The position numbers and the translations under genes were made by a program. Shown one piece after another: positions 14,571-24,272 of a stretch of 64,000 nt of DNA. The stretch's first letter is position 1; each line of letters opens with the position of its first letter. The stretch covers positions 62,001 through 126,000 of the forward strand of contig NZ_CADESW010000007.1 of assembly GCF_902830275.1 (NCBI RefSeq), read 5' to 3'. The notes under the pieces were generated by a model. It searched no databases. It saw only the letters and a list, made by a program, of their open reading frames with translations, and was not told where the DNA came from. Origin of the DNA: Burkholderia stagnalis. GTDB taxonomy: Bacteria; Pseudomonadota; Gammaproteobacteria; Burkholderiales; Burkholderiaceae.

Positions 14571-15086
14571 TCACTGCACCTCGTAGCGGCCGTTGCCGGT
14601 GCCGACGATCGTCACGCTGCCGGCGGCCGAGTGCAGCGTCACGCGCACCGGCGTGTCGATGCTCTCGGTGCCGAACACGACGCGGTTCACGTGCGTATCG
14701 GAACCCGGGTAGTCGATGTCGGCGCCCGTCACGCCGCCGTCCCAGTCGCGCGGGCGCAGCAGGTCGTCGCGCAGCGTGCGCCAGCCGTCGGCGGTATTCA
14801 TGTCGAAGCGGAAGCCGCGCGCGGTCGGCAGCCATGCGATCGGGCGCGCGCGCACCTGCGCCTCGTCGCCCGCGGTCTCGAACAGCAGCGCGAGCCGCTG
14901 CGCCTCCTCGCGCAGGTCGGTGCGCGGGTTGCGCGTGAGCGACAGCGACGCGAGCGATACGAGCAGGCCCGCGATCACCAGCACGACGAGCATTTCGAGC
15001 AGCGTGAAGCCGCGTGCCCGCGCCGCGTTCCCGTGGAACGCACCGGCGCGGCGCCCGAAGCGGGAGGTCGTGCGGCTGGCTTGCAT
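14571..15086 (-). CDS. gspH: GspH minor pseudopilin
   Basis: 171-aa pseudopilin. A basic leader of 26 residues ends in RARG|FTLLEMLVVLVIAGLLVSLASL, with Glu at +5. The globular part (about 60-171) fits GspH/FimT. GspH links the minor tip complex to the major pseudopilin shaft. It lies 36 bases after gspG and touches gspI through a GTGA start-stop overlap. Confidence 0.93.
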   Translation of the reverse strand: MQASRTTSRFGRRAGAFHGNAARARGFTLLEMLVVLVIAGLLVSLASLSLTRNPRTDLREEAQRLALLFETAGDEAQVRARPIAWLPTARGFRFDMNTADGWRTLRDDLLRPRDWDGGVTGADIDYPGSDTHVNRVVFGTESIDTPVRVTLHSAAGSVTIVGTGNGRYEVQ

Positions 15087-15122
15087 GGACAGGCGTCGCG
15101 CGTGGGGAGTGTCAGCGGCCGG

Positions 15123-15575
15123 TTACTGCCACGAACCGATGTCGGAGTCGTTGCTTTCGCCGCCTTCCTTGCCGTCGGCGCCGTAGCTGAACACGTCGAT
15201 CTCGCCGTGCACGCCCGGGTTCAGGTACTTGTACCCGTTGCCCCACGGATCGTTCGGCAGGCGCTCGAGGTAGCCGCCGTCCTTCCAGTTGTTCGGGATC
15301 GGATCGGTGGTCGGCTTCTGGATCAGCGCGTTCAGGCCCTGGTCCTGCGACGGATAGCGGCCGTTGTCGAGACGGTACAGCTTGAGTGCCTGCATGATCG
15401 TGCCGATGTCCTGCTTCGCGGCGATGCGGCGCGCCTCGTCCGGGCGGCTCATGATCTTCGGCACGATCAGCGCCGCCAGGATCCCGAGGATCGCGACCAC
15501 CACCATGATCTCGATCAGCGTGAAACCGCGCTGACGACGCACGGCCCCGTTGCGGCGAGTGATCCACGTTTGCAT
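15123..15575 (-). CDS. gspG: GspG major pseudopilin
   Basis: 150-aa major pseudopilin of the type II secretion system. The prepilin peptidase site is [27 protein letters not shown] (cleavage after Gly17). The conserved GspG body follows: [40 protein letters not shown] and a C-terminal calcium-site region ([13 protein letters not shown]...[12 protein letters not shown]). It is first in the gspG-N run and divergent from gspC, so its promoter probably lies in 15576-15742. Confidence 0.97.
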   Translation of the reverse strand: MQTWITRRNGAVRRQRGFTLIEIMVVVAILGILAALIVPKIMSRPDEARRIAAKQDIGTIMQALKLYRLDNGRYPSQDQGLNALIQKPTTDPIPNNWKDGGYLERLPNDPWGNGYKYLNPGVHGEIDVFSYGADGKEGGESNDSDIGSWQ

Positions 15576-15742
15576 GACTGACTACCTCTTTCTAAAAAAT
15601 ATCGTCGATTGGGTGACGGTTCCGATACAACCGGGCCATCTCGCCCCGGTTTCCCCGGGGCGCGGAGCACGCATTGTAAGGTGCGCCCCGTCGAGGGCTT
15701 TCACTCAACGCAAATTTCACATACATCCGTACAATAGCGCGC

Positions 15743-16153
15743 ATGAACGCGCTCTCGATCCGGATCCTCTCCCTCGCCCTCTTCGCAGCGCTGTGCGCGA
15801 CGGCCACCTATTGGGTCGTCACGCTGTCGGCTCGCGAAGCGCCGCTTCCCGCCGCCGCCGCGCGGCCCCCGATCCGCACCGAGGACGCCGCGGCGTTGTT
15901 CGGCGGCCAGCTCGACAAGAATCCCGTACAGGACATCCATCTGTTCGGCATTCTCGCGCTGCAGCGCGGCGCCGCCGCGATCGTCGGCATCGGCGGCGAG
16001 CCGCCCCGCGCGGTGTCGCTCGGCACCGAGCTCGCGCCCGGCGCGAAGCTCGCCGAAGTCCGCGAACGCTCGATCGTCGTCGAGCGCAACGGCGCCCGCG
16101 CCGAAATCGCACTGCCCGCCAACACGCCGTCCCCGGCGATCTACGTACGCTGA
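15743..16153 (+). CDS. gspC: GspC type II secretion protein C, short form
   Basis: 136-aa protein with one N-terminal transmembrane helix (about 8-27) and a periplasmic homology region (VQDIHLFGILALQRGAAAIVGIGGEPPRAVSLGTELAPGAKL, about 55-96) that binds the secretin N0 domain. It lacks the C-terminal PDZ or coiled-coil domain of longer GspC proteins (usually 250-300 aa). It is the only gsp gene on the + strand, set between gspF and gspG. A TACAAT -10-like hexamer lies 8-13 bases before the ATG, leaving a very short leader. Confidence 0.88.
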   Translation: MNALSIRILSLALFAALCATATYWVVTLSAREAPLPAAAARPPIRTEDAAALFGGQLDKNPVQDIHLFGILALQRGAAAIVGIGGEPPRAVSLGTELAPGAKLAEVRERSIVVERNGARAEIALPANTPSPAIYVR

Positions 16154-16163
16154 GCGCGGCACG

Positions 16164-16186
16164 GTGACGGCGGCACTCGCCGTCAC
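16164..16186. terminator. Perfect hairpin between convergent gspC and gspF
   Basis: GTGACGGCG (16164-16172), loop GCACT, CGCCGTCAC (16178-16186): a 9-bp perfect stem across the convergent stop codons. No U-tract follows on either strand. It may serve as a shared 3'-end structure for both transcripts. Confidence 0.5.
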
Positions 16187-17400
16187 TGCACCATGTTGTT
16201 CAGCTCGATGATCGGCAGCATCACCGCCAGCACGATCACGAGCACGATGCCCCCCATCGCGAGAATCAGGAGCGGCTCGAGCAGGCTCGTCAGGAACATC
16301 GTGCGGCGCTCGAGCTCGCGCGCCTCGCCTTCGGCCGCGCGGTCGAGCATCGTCGTCACGTCGCCGGTCGCCTCGCCCGAGCGGATCAGGTGCACGAGCA
16401 CCGGCGGAAACGTCTTCACGTTGTTCAGCGCGCGCGACAGCGCCGAGCCCTCACGCACCCGCACGATCGCATCGTCGATGTTCGCGCGCATCGCGCGGTT
16501 GGAAAGCGTCTCGCCGGCCGCCTGCAGCGCGCGCAGGATCGGCACGCCGGCCGCGGTGAGAATCCCCAGCGTGCTCGCGAAGCGCACCGTGTTGTAGCCG
16601 CGCACGAGCTTGCCGGCGAGCGGCGCGGTGAGCAGCCAGCGGTCGAACGCGAGCCGCGGCCCGTCGCGCGACAGCGTCGCCCGCACCAGCCAGACGACGA
16701 GCGCGACCGCGATCAGGATCGCCCACCACCAGTGCCGCACGAAATCCGACAGCGCCATCATCACGACCGTCAGGATCGGCAACTGCTGCTTGGTGCTGGC
16801 GAACACGTTGACGACCTGCGGCACCACGTAGCTCAGCAGGAACGTGACGATGCCGAACGCGATCAGCGTGACGATGCCCGGATACGTGAACGCGAGCAGG
16901 ATCTTCTGCTTCAGCGCGTTGCTCTGCTCGATGTAGTCGGCAAGACGCGACAGCACGAGGCCGAGCTTGCCCGTGTGCTCGCCGGCCGCGACGAGCGCGC
17001 GATAGATCTCAGGGAAGTCGCGCGGATGCTGCCCGAGCGCATTCGCGAGCGAATGGCCGCCCAGCACCTCGGCGCGGATCGCCGCCATCAGCTCGCGGAT
17101 GTAGTCGCGCTCGGCCTGCTCGGTCAGCACGCCGAGCGCCTCGTCGAGCGGCAGCCCGGCGATCAGCAGGCTCGCGAGCTGGCGCGTGAGGATCGCCTGT
17201 TCGCGCTGCGACAGCTTGCGGCCGAGCGCGAGGCGCTGCGAACGCGCGCCGCGGGTCGCGCTGGCCGCCGGCTCGACGACGAGCGGCGTCAGCCCCTGCG
17301 TGCGCAGCTGGCCGCGCGCGGCGCGCGCGCTGTCGGCTTCGACGACGCCCTTTTGCGCATGTCCCGCCGCATCGATCGCTTCGAAACGGAATGCCGGCAT
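16183..17400 (-). CDS. gspF: GspF type II secretion inner-membrane platform protein
   Basis: 405-aa polytopic protein of the GspF/PilC family with two homologous cytoplasmic domains and three transmembrane helices (about 170-192, 222-243 and 375-396). Signature blocks: LSQREQAILTRQLASLLIAGLPLDEAL and, in the second repeat, RFASTLGILTAAGVPILRALQAAGETLSN. GspF couples GspE motion to pseudopilus assembly. It starts 4 bases after the gspE stop, so D-E-F are one operon. Confidence 0.96.
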   Translation of the reverse strand: MPAFRFEAIDAAGHAQKGVVEADSARAARGQLRTQGLTPLVVEPAASATRGARSQRLALGRKLSQREQAILTRQLASLLIAGLPLDEALGVLTEQAERDYIRELMAAIRAEVLGGHSLANALGQHPRDFPEIYRALVAAGEHTGKLGLVLSRLADYIEQSNALKQKILLAFTYPGIVTLIAFGIVTFLLSYVVPQVVNVFASTKQQLPILTVVMMALSDFVRHWWWAILIAVALVVWLVRATLSRDGPRLAFDRWLLTAPLAGKLVRGYNTVRFASTLGILTAAGVPILRALQAAGETLSNRAMRANIDDAIVRVREGSALSRALNNVKTFPPVLVHLIRSGEATGDVTTMLDRAAEGEARELERRTMFLTSLLEPLLILAMGGIVLVIVLAVMLPIIELNNMVQ

Positions 17401-17404
17401 CGCG

Positions 17405-18901
17405 CTATGCGCCTCCCGTCACGCGCAACACTTCCTCGAGCGACGTCGCGCCCGCCGCGAGCCAGCGCTCGGCGTCGTCGCGCAGCGTGCGCATCCCTTG
17501 CGCGCGGCCTGCCGCGAGAATCTCCGCGTCGGCCGCGTTGCGGTGGATCAGCGTGCGGATCGACTCGTCGACGATCAGCAGTTCGTACACGCCGCGCCGG
17601 CCCGCATAGCCCGAGTGCCCGCACTTGTCGCAGCCCACCGGATGCCAGACCGAGCGGCCCTCCTCATGCCGTTCTTCCTTGCACACCGGGCACAGTTGCC
17701 GCACGAGCCGCTGCGCGAGCACGCCCAGCAGCGACGACGCGAGCAGGTACGGCTCCACGCCCATGTCGGTCAGGCGCGTGACCGCCGATGCCGCATCGTT
17801 CGTGTGCAGCGTCGCGAGCACGAGGTGGCCCGTCAGCGACGCCTGCACCGCGATCTGCGCGGTTTCCAGGTCGCGGATTTCGCCGATCATGATCACGTCC
17901 GGATCCTGGCGCAGGATCGAGCGCAGCGCACGTGCGAAGGTCATCCCGATCCGCTCGTTCACCTGCGTCTGGCCGATGCCGCCGAGGTCGTATTCGATCG
18001 GGTCCTCGACGGTCATGATGTTGGTCGTCGCGGTTTCGAGCCGCGACATCGACGCGTACAGCGTCGTCGTCTTGCCCGAGCCGGTCGGGCCCGTCACCAG
18101 CACGATGCCGTGCGGGCGCGCGATCAGCTTGTCGAACTCCATGAGCGTGTCGCGGCCCATGCCGAGCGCTTCGAGGTTCAGCCGCTGCGCGTCCTTTTCC
18201 AAGAGACGCAGCACCGCCCGCTCACCGTGGCCCGTCGGCAGCGTCGACACCCGCACGTCGACCGGCCGCCCGCCCACCCGCAGCGTGATGCGGCCGTCCT
18301 GCGGCAGGCGCTTCTCGGCGATGTCGAGCTGCGCCATGATCTTGATCCGCGAGATCAGCGCGCCGTGCAGCGCCTTCTTCGGCCGCACGACGTCGCGCAG
18401 CGTGCCGTCCACGCGGAAACGCACGACCGACGCGTTCTCGAACGGCTCGATGTGAATGTCCGATGCGTGTTCGCGCGCGGCCTGCGTGAGCAGCGCGTTG
18501 ATCATCCGGATGATCGGCGCGTCGTCTTCCGATTCGAGCAGATCCTCGACTTCGGGGATGTCCTGCATCAGCCGCGACAGGTCGACTTCTCCTTCGACCT
18601 CGCCGACCACCTGCGCGGCGCTGCCGTCCTGGCGCGCGTATGCCTGGTTGATCGCGAGCGCGAGTTCGTCGGCCGGCAGCCGGTGCACCGAGATCGAGCC
18701 GAAATTGCGCGCGATCTCCGCGAGCGCCGCGTCGTTCGTGCGTTCGCTGATCCACACTTCGAGCGTGTCGTCGTGCTGATGCGCGATCAGCACCTGGCCG
18801 CTCTTCGCGAAGCCGTAGGGCAGCAGCCGCGCGGCGAGCGGCGACGGCGGCTGGCGTTCGCCCGGCGCGCCGTCGTGGGGGGACGCGAGCACGTCGCTCA
18901 C
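17405..18901 (-). CDS. gspE: GspE type II secretion ATPase
   Basis: 498-aa secretion ATPase. The N1E domain occupies about 1-130. The Walker A motif GPTGSGKTT is at 271-279, with the Asp box VEDPIEY (299-305) and Walker B region DPDVIMIGEIRD (333-344). The zinc-binding tetracysteine of T2SS GspE proteins is complete (C404, C407, C424, C427). The start is GTG at 18901-18899, overlapping the gspD stop (GTGA); this gives the usual ~500-aa length, whereas upstream starts run deep into gspD. Confidence 0.95.
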   Translation of the reverse strand: MSDVLASPHDGAPGERQPPSPLAARLLPYGFAKSGQVLIAHQHDDTLEVWISERTNDAALAEIARNFGSISVHRLPADELALAINQAYARQDGSAAQVVGEVEGEVDLSRLMQDIPEVEDLLESEDDAPIIRMINALLTQAAREHASDIHIEPFENASVVRFRVDGTLRDVVRPKKALHGALISRIKIMAQLDIAEKRLPQDGRITLRVGGRPVDVRVSTLPTGHGERAVLRLLEKDAQRLNLEALGMGRDTLMEFDKLIARPHGIVLVTGPTGSGKTTTLYASMSRLETATTNIMTVEDPIEYDLGGIGQTQVNERIGMTFARALRSILRQDPDVIMIGEIRDLETAQIAVQASLTGHLVLATLHTNDAASAVTRLTDMGVEPYLLASSLLGVLAQRLVRQLCPVCKEERHEEGRSVWHPVGCDKCGHSGYAGRRGVYELLIVDESIRTLIHRNAADAEILAAGRAQGMRTLRDDAERWLAAGATSLEEVLRVTGGA

Positions 18902-21213
18902 TGCGAGACTCCCGACGGGGCCGTCAGCGGCTGTTGCTGCATCTGCGGCTGCGGCACGGCCTGTTGCTGCACGGCCGGTTGCGCTTGCTGCGCCGGCTGT
19001 TGCGGCGCGCTCGGCTGGCCCTGCTGACGGCGCATCTTCGTCAGGTCGAACAGGTTCAGCGCCGAGCCGCCTTCGGCCGGGCCGAGCGGCATCGTCGGAA
19101 CGATCGGATCGTCCTTGTCGCGCATGACGTTGTTGTCCGACTTGTACGAGCCCGTCACGCCCTGGATATAGTCGTAGCGGTTCGACGAGATCGCCTGCGC
19201 GGTCTGCCGGTCGTTGATGATCACGGGGCGCAGGAACACCATCAGGTTGGTCTTCTGGCGGTTCTTCGATTCCGAGCGGAACAACTGGCCGATCCACGGG
19301 ATGTCGCCCAGCAGCGGCACCTTGCTGTTGGTCACGTTGTAGTTGTCCTGCATCAAGCCGCCGAGCACGATGATTTCACCGTTGTCCGCGAGAATCGTCG
19401 ACTGGATCGAGCGCTTGGTGAAGGTCGGGCCGTTGACCGCGGTCGCCGTGGAAGTCACGACCGCCGAATCCTCGGTGTAGAGCTGCAGCTTCAGAATGCC
19501 ACCGTCGGTGATCTGCGGCTTCACGTGCAGCGTGAGGCCGACGTCGCGGCGATCGTAGGTATTGAATGCGTTGTTCGTGTTGCCGCTCGTCAGGTTCGAA
19601 TACGAACCGGTCGGGATCGGCACGTTCTGGCCGACGACGATCTTCGCTTCTTCATTGTCGAGCGTGATGAGGTTCGGCGTCGACAGCACGTTCGCGTCGC
19701 TCACGCCCGCGAAATAATTCAGCAGCGCACCGAGGCCCTGCACGCCGAACATGTTGTGCAGCCAGCCGACGTTGAGGCCCGGCATGAGCGTCTGCCCCAA
19801 CGCGGCGAGACCCGTCGTACCACCGGCCGCAACCGCGCCCGACACCCCGAGGATGTTGCCGGTGGGCGTACCGGGGGAGCTGAAGTTCGTGCCGCCGAGA
19901 AACTGGCCGTTCGCGATCTGCCACTGGATGCCGAGGTTGCCGGACGTGTTCGAGTTCAGCTCGACGATCAGCGCCTCGATATACACCTGCGCGCGCCGCG
20001 CGTCGAGCTGGTCGATCACCGCGCGCAGGTTCCGGTACACCGGGTCCGATGCGGTGATGATCAGCGAGTTCGTCGCCGCGTCGGCCTGGATCATGCCGCC
20101 CGGCTGGTTGTCGTCGCCCTTGTCCTTGTCGCCGCCGAGCAGGCCGCCGGTGCCGAGGCCGCCGCCTTGCGACGAACCGGTGCCACCGTACGACGAAGAC
20201 GACGAGCCGCCGAGGCCGCCCGACGGCAGCGGCGGGGTGCCCGCGGTGCCGGTCGAGAAGTTGCCGCTCGACGACGAGCCGCCCTGGTTGAACGCGTTCG
20301 CGTCGTTCGACGTCGCCGACGCGCCGGTTTCGCCGCCGCCCTTGCCGAGCATCCCGCGCAGCGTCTTCGCGAGCTTCGTCGCCTCGGCGTTCCTCAGCGG
20401 CACCACGTGCATGTTGCCGGGCACCGCGCTCGGCGCATCGAGCTGCTGCGCGAGGCGCTTCGCGGCCGCGAGACGCGACGGGTTCGACGCGCGCAGCATC
20501 AGCGAGTTGGTGCGCGGGTCGGCCTGCACCAGCACCTTGAGCGTCGCGTCGCTGTTGCCGATCGCGCCCGGATCGAGCAGCTTCTGCAGCTGCGTCGCGG
20601 CATCGATCGCGTTCGCGTTCCTGAGCGGCACGACCTGCACCTGCGCGCCCGCCGCGCTGTCGACGCCGGAGATGATCTGCGCGATCCGGCGCACGTTGTC
20701 CGCGTAGTCGGTGACGACGATCGTGTTGTTGGCCGGGTAGGCGGTGACGGTGTTGTTCGGCGAGATCAGCGGCCGCAGCACCGGCAGCAGGTTGTTGGCC
20801 GATTCGTTCTTCAGCACGAACACCTGCGTGACGATCTGGTCGCCGCGCGCCTGCGGCGTGTTGCCGACGTAGGTCGGCACCCCCTGCAGCTTCGCGTCGG
20901 CCTCCGGCACGACCTTCAGCACCCCGTGATCCTGCACCAGCGCGAAGCCCTGCATGCGCAGCGCGGATTGCAGCGTCTTCAGCGCCTGGTCTTCCGGCAC
21001 CGCGCGCTCGGCGACGAGGTTGAGCTGACCCTTCACGCGCGGATCGACGATGATGGTCTTGCCGGTCGCCGCGCCGATCGCCTTGGCGACCTGATCGATG
21101 TCGGCGTTGACGAAATTGAGCGTGACCTGGGCGTGGGCGGCCTGCGAAACGATGATGCCGGCGACGATCAACGTCGTGGCAATGCGCCGCATAACGAAGC
21201 GATTTCTTGTCAT
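18898..21213 (-). CDS. gspD: GspD secretin
   Basis: 771-aa outer-membrane secretin. A signal peptide (about 1-28, ending SQAAHA) precedes N0 (VTLNFVNADIDQVAKAIGAATGK) and N1-N3 repeats, a Gly/Ser-rich linker (about 300-372), and the C-terminal secretin beta-barrel with VPLLGDIPWIGQLFRS. The Gln/Pro-rich tail (after about residue 725) is low complexity and may be a pilotin-binding or unstructured segment. ATG 21213 is used; an in-frame ATG at 21192 would give a more compact signal peptide. First gene of gspD-E-F. Confidence 0.96.
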   Translation of the reverse strand: MTRNRFVMRRIATTLIVAGIIVSQAAHAQVTLNFVNADIDQVAKAIGAATGKTIIVDPRVKGQLNLVAERAVPEDQALKTLQSALRMQGFALVQDHGVLKVVPEADAKLQGVPTYVGNTPQARGDQIVTQVFVLKNESANNLLPVLRPLISPNNTVTAYPANNTIVVTDYADNVRRIAQIISGVDSAAGAQVQVVPLRNANAIDAATQLQKLLDPGAIGNSDATLKVLVQADPRTNSLMLRASNPSRLAAAKRLAQQLDAPSAVPGNMHVVPLRNAEATKLAKTLRGMLGKGGGETGASATSNDANAFNQGGSSSSGNFSTGTAGTPPLPSGGLGGSSSSSYGGTGSSQGGGLGTGGLLGGDKDKGDDNQPGGMIQADAATNSLIITASDPVYRNLRAVIDQLDARRAQVYIEALIVELNSNTSGNLGIQWQIANGQFLGGTNFSSPGTPTGNILGVSGAVAAGGTTGLAALGQTLMPGLNVGWLHNMFGVQGLGALLNYFAGVSDANVLSTPNLITLDNEEAKIVVGQNVPIPTGSYSNLTSGNTNNAFNTYDRRDVGLTLHVKPQITDGGILKLQLYTEDSAVVTSTATAVNGPTFTKRSIQSTILADNGEIIVLGGLMQDNYNVTNSKVPLLGDIPWIGQLFRSESKNRQKTNLMVFLRPVIINDRQTAQAISSNRYDYIQGVTGSYKSDNNVMRDKDDPIVPTMPLGPAEGGSALNLFDLTKMRRQQGQPSAPQQPAQQAQPAVQQQAVPQPQMQQQPLTAPSGVSQ

Positions 21214-21577
21214 GGATGAATGGGTCGATGCCGGTTCAGGTCACCATCCGGCGGTAGAACTGGATCCAATTCCGAAAAAAGCGACATTAGCAGTTTTTCA
21301 TGTCCGAAATATCACATCGATCCGAGGAATGTCTCATATACGACAGTATTCACGACACCCGTATGAAAAATGTAAGCTTCGGTCTCTGCGCCGTCCGTTC
21401 GGCTCTCGTCATCATTTCAGGATGAACTGAAACGAAAATGCGGTATAACCCGGCATTCGATGCCTGTCCTGTCGCAATACGGCAGGCTCTCGGTATGATA
21501 CGAGCGTCGCGATGCGCGTCGCGCGATTTCCGGACACGGGTTTTCCCGCCCCCGGTTATTTTTCCGTTTACTGAACA
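21214..21577. other. Intergenic region between divergent gspD and transglycosylase genes
   Basis: 364 bp, more AT-rich than the flanking genes, presumably holding both divergent promoters. TATAAC-like (near 21442) and TATGAT-like (near 21495) -10 candidates face the + strand gene. No convincing open reading frame or RNA gene was seen. Confidence 0.5.
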
Positions 21578-22021
21578 ATGAACAGACGGTTCGTTTCGAT
21601 TGCGTGGTTGATCGGCGCCTGCCTCGCCAGCGGAAACGCACGCGCCGATTGTTTCGACGAAGCCGCTAAATATCAGCAGGTCAATCCGCTGATCCTGCGC
21701 GCGATCGCATGGCAGGAATCGCATAACCGGCCGGATGCGAAGAACAAGAATGCGAACGGCTCGACCGATTACGGCCTGATGCAGATCAACTCGATCCATC
21801 TGCCCGTGCTGTCGCGCTACGGCATCGGCCGCGACACGCTGATGGAGCCGTGCAAGAACGTCTACATCGCCGCCTGGCACCTGCGCCAGAAGATGAACCG
21901 GTACGGCAACACCTGGCAGGCGATCGGCGCCTATCACTCGGAAACGCCCGCGCTGCGCGACAAGTACGCGAAGCAGATCGCCGGCATCCTCACCCAGTGG
22001 AAGCTGCTGCCCGCGCAATGA
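21578..22021 (+). CDS. Lytic transglycosylase, IagB/IpgF-like
   Basis: 147-aa secreted SLT-fold enzyme. The signal peptide ends near residue 23 (GNARA|DCF). The catalytic glutamate is E47 in IAWQESHN, followed by the GSTDYGLMQINS motif (about 61-72) and the YIAAWHL and YHSET motifs of family-1 lytic transglycosylases. Two cysteines (C25, C92) may form a disulfide. Such small enzymes open peptidoglycan locally for trans-envelope machines; its position beside the gsp cluster suggests, but does not prove, a role there. Confidence 0.92.
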   Translation: MNRRFVSIAWLIGACLASGNARADCFDEAAKYQQVNPLILRAIAWQESHNRPDAKNKNANGSTDYGLMQINSIHLPVLSRYGIGRDTLMEPCKNVYIAAWHLRQKMNRYGNTWQAIGAYHSETPALRDKYAKQIAGILTQWKLLPAQ

Positions 22022-22184
22022 CCGGGCGCGCGGCCGCGTAAGACGCCGCGCCGGCAGGCCGGCGCGCGTTTGATGCACAATGCGGGCTCATGCCGCAGTT
22101 TTCCCCGGCGCCCGGCCCGAGCCGCTGGCGCCCGACCGGGCCGCCGCGGCCGCTTTTTCCATTTTTCCGTTGGTGCGTACCGCA

Positions 22185-23498
22185 ATGAACCAGCCGTTGC
22201 CCGTCACCGTGCTGTCCGGCTTCCTCGGCGCCGGCAAGACCACGCTGCTCAACCATATCCTCGCGAACCGCGCGGGCCTGAAGGTCGCCGTGATCGTCAA
22301 CGATCTCGCGGCGGTGAACATCGACGCGTCGCTCGTGCGCGATGCGCAGGCGCTGTCGCACGTCGAGGAACGCCTCGTCGAGATGACGAACGGCTGCATC
22401 TGCTGCACGCTGCGCGACGACCTGCTCGTCGAGATCCGCAAGCTCGCCGCGGACGGCCGCTTCGATGCGATCCTGATCGAGTCGACCGGCATCGCCGAGC
22501 CGATGCCGATCGCCGAGACCTTCACGTTCGTCGACGAAGAAGGCACGTCGCTCGGCGAGCTCGCGCGGCTCGATACGCTCGTCACCGTGGTCGACGCTTT
22601 CAATTTCCTGCGCGACTACGGCTGCGACGACGCGCTCGCCGCGCGCGGCATCGCGGCCACCGAGGACGACGATCGCACGCTCGTCGAACTGCTGATCGAG
22701 CAGATCGAGTTCTGCGACGTGCTCGTGATCAACAAGGCCGACCTCGTCGACGCGAACGAACTGACGCGCCTGCAGCACATCCTCGCGCGGCTGAACCCGC
22801 GCGCGCACCAGGTCGTCTCGACGTTCGGCAACGTGCCGCTGCGCGACGTGCTGAACACCGGCCGCTTCGATTTCGACGAAGCGGCGAATGCGCCGGGCTG
22901 GCTCGCGTCGCTCGAGCATGCGCACGACCACGACCATGGCCATGACCACGCGCATCCGCACGTGCATGGCGAAGCCGACGAGTTCGGCATCGGCAACTTC
23001 GTCTACCGCGCGCGCCGGCCGTTCCATCCGGCGCGCCTCTGGGAACTGCTGCACCAGGAATGGCCGGGCGTGCTGCGCAGCAAGGGCTTCTTCTGGCTCG
23101 CGACGCGCAACGACATCGCCGGCTCGCTGTCGCAGGCGGGCGGCGTCTGCCGGCATGGGCCGGCAGGCTCGTGGTGGGCCGCGCAGGATCGCGCGGAATG
23201 GCCGGACGACGACGAACTGCTCGCCGAGATTCGCGCGGAATGGCAGGGCGACCTCGACGATCGCTCGATCGGCGACCGCCGCCAGGAACTCGTGCTGATC
23301 GGCATCGGCCTCGATACGGACGCATGGCGCGCGAAGCTCGACGCATGCCTGCTGAGCGATGCGGAATTCGCGCGCGGCGCAGCGGGGTGGGCGGCATTCG
23401 ACGACCCGTTCCCGGCATGGGACATCGACGACCATGACCATGATCATGATCACGACGACGATGACCACGGCGACGCACAGATCGTGCATCGCTCGTAA
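22185..23498 (+). CDS. CobW/COG0523-family zinc-related GTPase
   Basis: 437-aa G3E-family GTPase. Walker [10 protein letters not shown] is at 12-20, the family's metal motif GCICC is at 70-74 (CxCC), and NKAD gives guanine specificity; a CobW C-terminal domain follows. A His/Asp-rich linker ([20 protein letters not shown], about 245-264) and a second His/Asp-rich tail (about 411-430) would bind metal. Members act as metallochaperones or in zinc homeostasis. I chose ATG 22185 ([12 protein letters not shown]), which starts at the fold; the upstream in-frame stretch is non-conserved. No Zur box was identified by eye. Confidence 0.93.
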   Translation: MNQPLPVTVLSGFLGAGKTTLLNHILANRAGLKVAVIVNDLAAVNIDASLVRDAQALSHVEERLVEMTNGCICCTLRDDLLVEIRKLAADGRFDAILIESTGIAEPMPIAETFTFVDEEGTSLGELARLDTLVTVVDAFNFLRDYGCDDALAARGIAATEDDDRTLVELLIEQIEFCDVLVINKADLVDANELTRLQHILARLNPRAHQVVSTFGNVPLRDVLNTGRFDFDEAANAPGWLASLEHAHDHDHGHDHAHPHVHGEADEFGIGNFVYRARRPFHPARLWELLHQEWPGVLRSKGFFWLATRNDIAGSLSQAGGVCRHGPAGSWWAAQDRAEWPDDDELLAEIRAEWQGDLDDRSIGDRRQELVLIGIGLDTDAWRAKLDACLLSDAEFARGAAGWAAFDDPFPAWDIDDHDHDHDHDDDDHGDAQIVHRS

Positions 23499-23560
23499 CA
23501 ACCGTTAAATCTTGCAAGAGCGGCGCGGACTGTGGCAAAAAAGCCGCGCGCGCTCACAAA

Positions 23561-23590
23561 AAAAACCCGCCGAGTGGCGGGTTTTTCTTT
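23561..23590. terminator. Bidirectional rho-independent terminator (CobW-like / hupB)
   Basis: AAAAACCCGCC (23561-23571), loop GAGT, GGCGGGTTTTT (23576-23586): an 11-bp perfect stem with A- and T-tracts on opposite sides. It lies between convergent genes and should stop both transcripts. Confidence 0.92.
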
Positions 23591-23604
23591 AACAGGCGCT
23601 GGGT

Positions 23605-23883
23605 TTAACGCTTGTTGACGGCGTCCTTGAACGCCTTGCCAGCCGTGAACTTGACCGTCTTGGCTGCCGGGATCTTGATGGTTTCGCCGGTCTTCGGGTT
23701 ACGGCCCGTACGTGCTGCGCGCTTGCCCGAACCGAAGCTGCCGAAGCCGATCAGCTGAACCGCGTCGCCCTTCGACACGGCTTTCTTGATGACTTCGAGC
23801 AGCGTGTCCAGCGTTTCGCCGGTTTGAGCCTTGCTGGCGCCCGTTTGAGCGGCGACGGCGTCGATCAGTTCCTGTTTGTTCAT
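23605..23883 (-). CDS. hupB: HU-beta DNA-binding protein
   Basis: 92-aa nucleoid protein. It begins [20 protein letters not shown] and contains the HU signature [20 protein letters not shown] (about 47-66) with the DNA-intercalating arm RNPKTGE, then the C-terminal [14 protein letters not shown] bends and compacts DNA non-specifically. Shine-Dalgarno AAGGAA lies just upstream of ATG 23883. It is convergent with the GTPase gene and shares its terminator. Confidence 0.97.
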   Translation of the reverse strand: MNKQELIDAVAAQTGASKAQTGETLDTLLEVIKKAVSKGDAVQLIGFGSFGSGKRAARTGRNPKTGETIKIPAAKTVKFTAGKAFKDAVNKR

Positions 23884-24272
23884 TAAGGTTCCTTTTTCAG
23901 GTTAGGTTGACACGAACAGCGCGAACGCGCCGATTATACGTGCGCGAACCGTGCCGTCGAGAGTCGGACTCCGACGGCACAGCGCCGAATCCTGGCCCGC
24001 ACGGGGTGGCTTCCGGCAACCCGAAAGCCGCCCCGCGTTACGGCGCTTGCTATGATAGCGCAGCGCAAACCCAATAACGACAAGGGTTTCAAAGATTTTC
24101 ATCGGTATTTCGCCGAATGAATCACTGGTCGCCTGTTTTTTGACCCACGCCAACCGGACAGGATACGCAGCCCGCTCGACCCATGCGCACGGCCGTTGGT
24201 TTTTGCCAACGGCCGACCGGACGGGGCCGCGCAATCCCTTGCCAGGCTTGGCTGCCACGATTTTTGTTTCGC

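Noticed and set aside
15707..15735. Complete sigma70 promoter for gspC
   Set aside because: The -10 (TACAAT) is good, but no -35 hexamer occurs at proper spacing and the leader would be only a few bases; mentioned in the gene note only.
18934..21219. Very long open frame on the + strand opposite gspD
   Set aside because: Arg/His-rich composition typical of antisense frames in high-GC DNA; gspD on the other strand is unmistakable.
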